Source: Rhytidiadelphus loreus
Taxonomy: Eukaryota; Streptophyta; Bryopsida; Hypnales; Hylocomiaceae
Assembly: GCA_947034895.1 (NCBI GenBank)
Contig: OX344761.1
Coordinates: 26,114,863-26,178,862 of the forward strand
Length of the DNA: 64,000 nt
Reading direction: 5' to 3'
The translations under genes were made by a program, and so were the position numbers. The notes under the pieces are model-generated. The model worked only from the letters and a program-made list of their open reading frames with translations, ran no database searches and had not been told where the DNA came from. Of the stretch, positions 61,857 to 64,000 are shown piece after piece; position 1 is the stretch's first letter; the number at the start of each line of letters is the position of its first letter.

Positions 61857-63716
61857 ATAGTTTTGGACTAGATTGTGTATAACTAGATAGATGTATAGAA
61901 TTAAATACCGGAAGTTGTACAAAGCAAACATATGTAATTATACAAAGTCTTTATTAGTTTACTATGTACTTCAGCGGATTTATAAAGTATGTACATTTAT
62001 CGTTTTCTTTTCACCTTGTGTATTGTTGCTTCGCCTTTGTCTATTTTTGTAATCTATTGTACCTTTTTGTAATAGTATAGAAGAAGCTTGTATGCTTAGA
62101 TGGTAGGTAAAAGAGTGTTTTATCTTTATTTTGGGTGTTGCCCTAAAGTCCGAAGTCCATTTTTTGGCCCAAACCACCGTAAACCACCCCTGTTGCTATG
62201 TTCACCTATGAATTAAATTTTCCAATTTTTTTTTGAATCGAACCAAAGGATCTTGTTCTGCACTTGTCTTAGATGACGTGACCATAAATTTGTGATGTTT
62301 GACCGTATGGATTGAAAGTTATTAGCATTCGAAGTGAAAGCTCCAAATCTATTTAAAGAAGAGGCTAGGATTGCCCGCTCCATAGAAAAATCTATAACTT
62401 TTCCATTCCTAATCCAAATGGGATGAATGAAAGCCTCCCATTTAAAAAAAAATATAATGCAACTAGAAAAAAATATACGAATTTGTATTTCATTTTATTG
62501 TGTATTTTTTTGTCTACCCGGAGTCCTGGACCGCCCAGTATCCCGATCTCCCCTGTTTGAGGTTATTCTGTTCTTGTGGCCTATCCCTAACCCCTTGCTC
62601 CTAGGCACCGATTGGAATAGAAATTGTATTATGAATAAACTCATAAGTTTATCTATCATTCTATAATTCTATTTTATCATTCTTATGAAAAAGTTTTCAA
62701 AAGTTTGAGTAAAAAATTAGATCATGGGCGCCTATCGAAAATCCATTTTTTCCCTTGCAGCAAGGACAATGAGAGTATGTTACTTTAGGGTCTAAGAAAT
62801 AAAAACAATGGAAATTCTTCCCCAAAGCCTAAAATAATAAAAAAAAATCTCTATTGCTTCATAATTGATGAAATCTCCTCTAAGTCTTTAGAATTAAACC
62901 CTAAATAATTCACGTTTTGTAACTTCTTTTCTATTAGTTATTTAGTTTGAATCTTTTTTTAGTTGGACACATGATTGACTACTCCCTCATTTTTTTTTTA
63001 ACTCCAAAGTTTACAAATTAAAGTATTTAACATTTTCCATTTTCTCTCAAATGGCATTATGGCATTATTGAACAAAATGTCAACATTTTTGATTAAGAGA
63101 CTAGGTGTATCAATTTGCAAAAAATTGTAACCGTATAAATTCAAACAAGACATGTTAGCAATCTCATAGGTTGCTAAAACACAACAATATCACTTATAGA
63201 GTAAAAGATTATAATGTTTGAACATGAGGGTGTTAAAACTACAAAAATGATGTGAAGTCTTCCAATCCTCTTTTCAGTTTTCACAAGTAAAATTAAAAAA
63301 AATTTAGACCCCAAAAACATGAGGTTAAATTGCCTAACATGTATAACCCCAAACAATTTATGGCTTTTAAAAGTATACTCCATATTTTTCTTTTAATTAA
63401 ATTTCAAATTTGAATGTGATGTTTTCTCCAAGATCTTGTTGTGTTTTCGAGGCACATTTCCAAAAGCTCTCAATGCTACAAGAAGTTAAGATTGCAATGG
63501 GTACCCTTGCACAAAGTCTTGGAACGATAAATCACTATCATTTATTTTTTAGAATAGACTATTGATGCTAAAACTAGACTTCAAGAAGAACTTCCTAAAA
63601 ATAGCAACTTGGATACTACTAAAAATAGCAATTTGGTTAGGTTTTATTTGACTTCGAAGTTTTGCCAACACCAAATTTGGGTGCTTCGGGCATTTAGGCA
63701 AAAAATCCAATCCCAC
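61857..63716. other. intergenic, 3' of RING gene
   Basis: AT-rich DNA without a supportable gene. A diverged fragment of the window's MITE family lies at about 62220-62340 (AAAGGATCTTGTTCTGCAC, TTGAAAGTTATTAGCATTC), resembling 53120-53225. The rest holds nothing I recognise. Confidence 0.5.
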
Positions 63717-64000
63717 CCGTCCAGATGCCCGTCCACATGCCCGTCCACCCGCCCATCCAGTTTTCCGTCCAAAGATCCGTCCATCCCGCCCGTCCAGATA
63801 CCCGTCCACATGCCCATCCACCCTTCCGTCCACACAACCGTCCACCCTTCCGTCCACATGCCCATCCAGAGAACCGTCCACTTACCCGTCCAGATGCCCG
63901 TCCACCCGCCCGTCCACCCACCCGTCCAGTTTTCCGTCCACATACCCGTCCATCCCGCCCGTCCAGATACCCGTCCACACAACCGCCCACCCTCCCGTCC
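63717..64000. repeat. array D: CCGTCCA minisatellite, 12-bp period, continues past window
   Basis: Unit starts at 63717, 63729, 63741, 63753, 63765 and 63777 are exactly 12 bp apart, with 13-bp slips at CCATCCCGC units (next start 63790). All units have CCGTCC on the plus strand, unlike the alternating palindromes of arrays A-C. About 23 units are visible before the sequence ends. The apparent reading frames through it encode only four-residue repeats and are not genes. Confidence 0.85.

Noticed and set aside
63549..63990. Overlapping minus-strand reading frames rich in WTG/VDG repeats
   Set aside because: They are translations of the 12-bp CCGTCCA minisatellite in several frames. There is no start context or domain, and the frame changes at 13-bp slips.

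Overview
This is a nuclear plant (streptophyte) window. It is intron-bearing and AT-rich, with long gene-poor stretches full of small transposons, TTTAGGG-type telomere-like motifs and a plant membrane-anchored (type B) hexokinase. The low gene density, the repeat load and the simple gene set suggest a large-genome charophyte alga (Chara-like) or a bryophyte or lycophyte. That species guess is weak.

Layout. (1) 2.2-6.3 kb, minus strand: a complete 8-exon hexokinase. (2) 6.4-22.2 kb: gene-poor DNA with many non-autonomous elements. These include piggyBac-like TTAA MITEs, a Harbinger-type MITE, a CACTA-type hairpin and foldbacks. A possible small decayed or unrecognised gene lies at 20.7-22.1 kb. 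(3) 22.25-24.0 kb, minus strand: an intronless PIG-T (GPI transamidase subunit). (4) 26.0-35.2 kb, plus strand: a complete 26-exon RTEL1 helicase, whose hand-built exon model stays in frame for 1128 residues. (5) 35.2-49.1 kb: gene-poor repeat DNA. (6) 49.1-64 kb: a distinct block with three intronless coding regions. These are a hAT/DUF659 transposase (+), a divergent protein-kinase-like gene (-) and a coiled-coil RING-H2 gene (+).

The most unusual signal is in block 6. Each of its three genes has a CpG-rich array just upstream, made of 15-bp inverted repeats of the form CCGTC-N5-GACGG and repeated every 19-20.4 bp (about two helical turns). Each array is followed by a TATA-like box 200-225 bp before the ATG. 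A fourth, related CCGTCCA array with a 12-bp period runs off the right edge. I infer a shared cis-regulatory or transposase-binding module, possibly part of a large hAT-like element carrying kinase and RING cargo. The hexokinase, PIG-T and RTEL1 genes are ordinary housekeeping genes with no visible functional link to one another.
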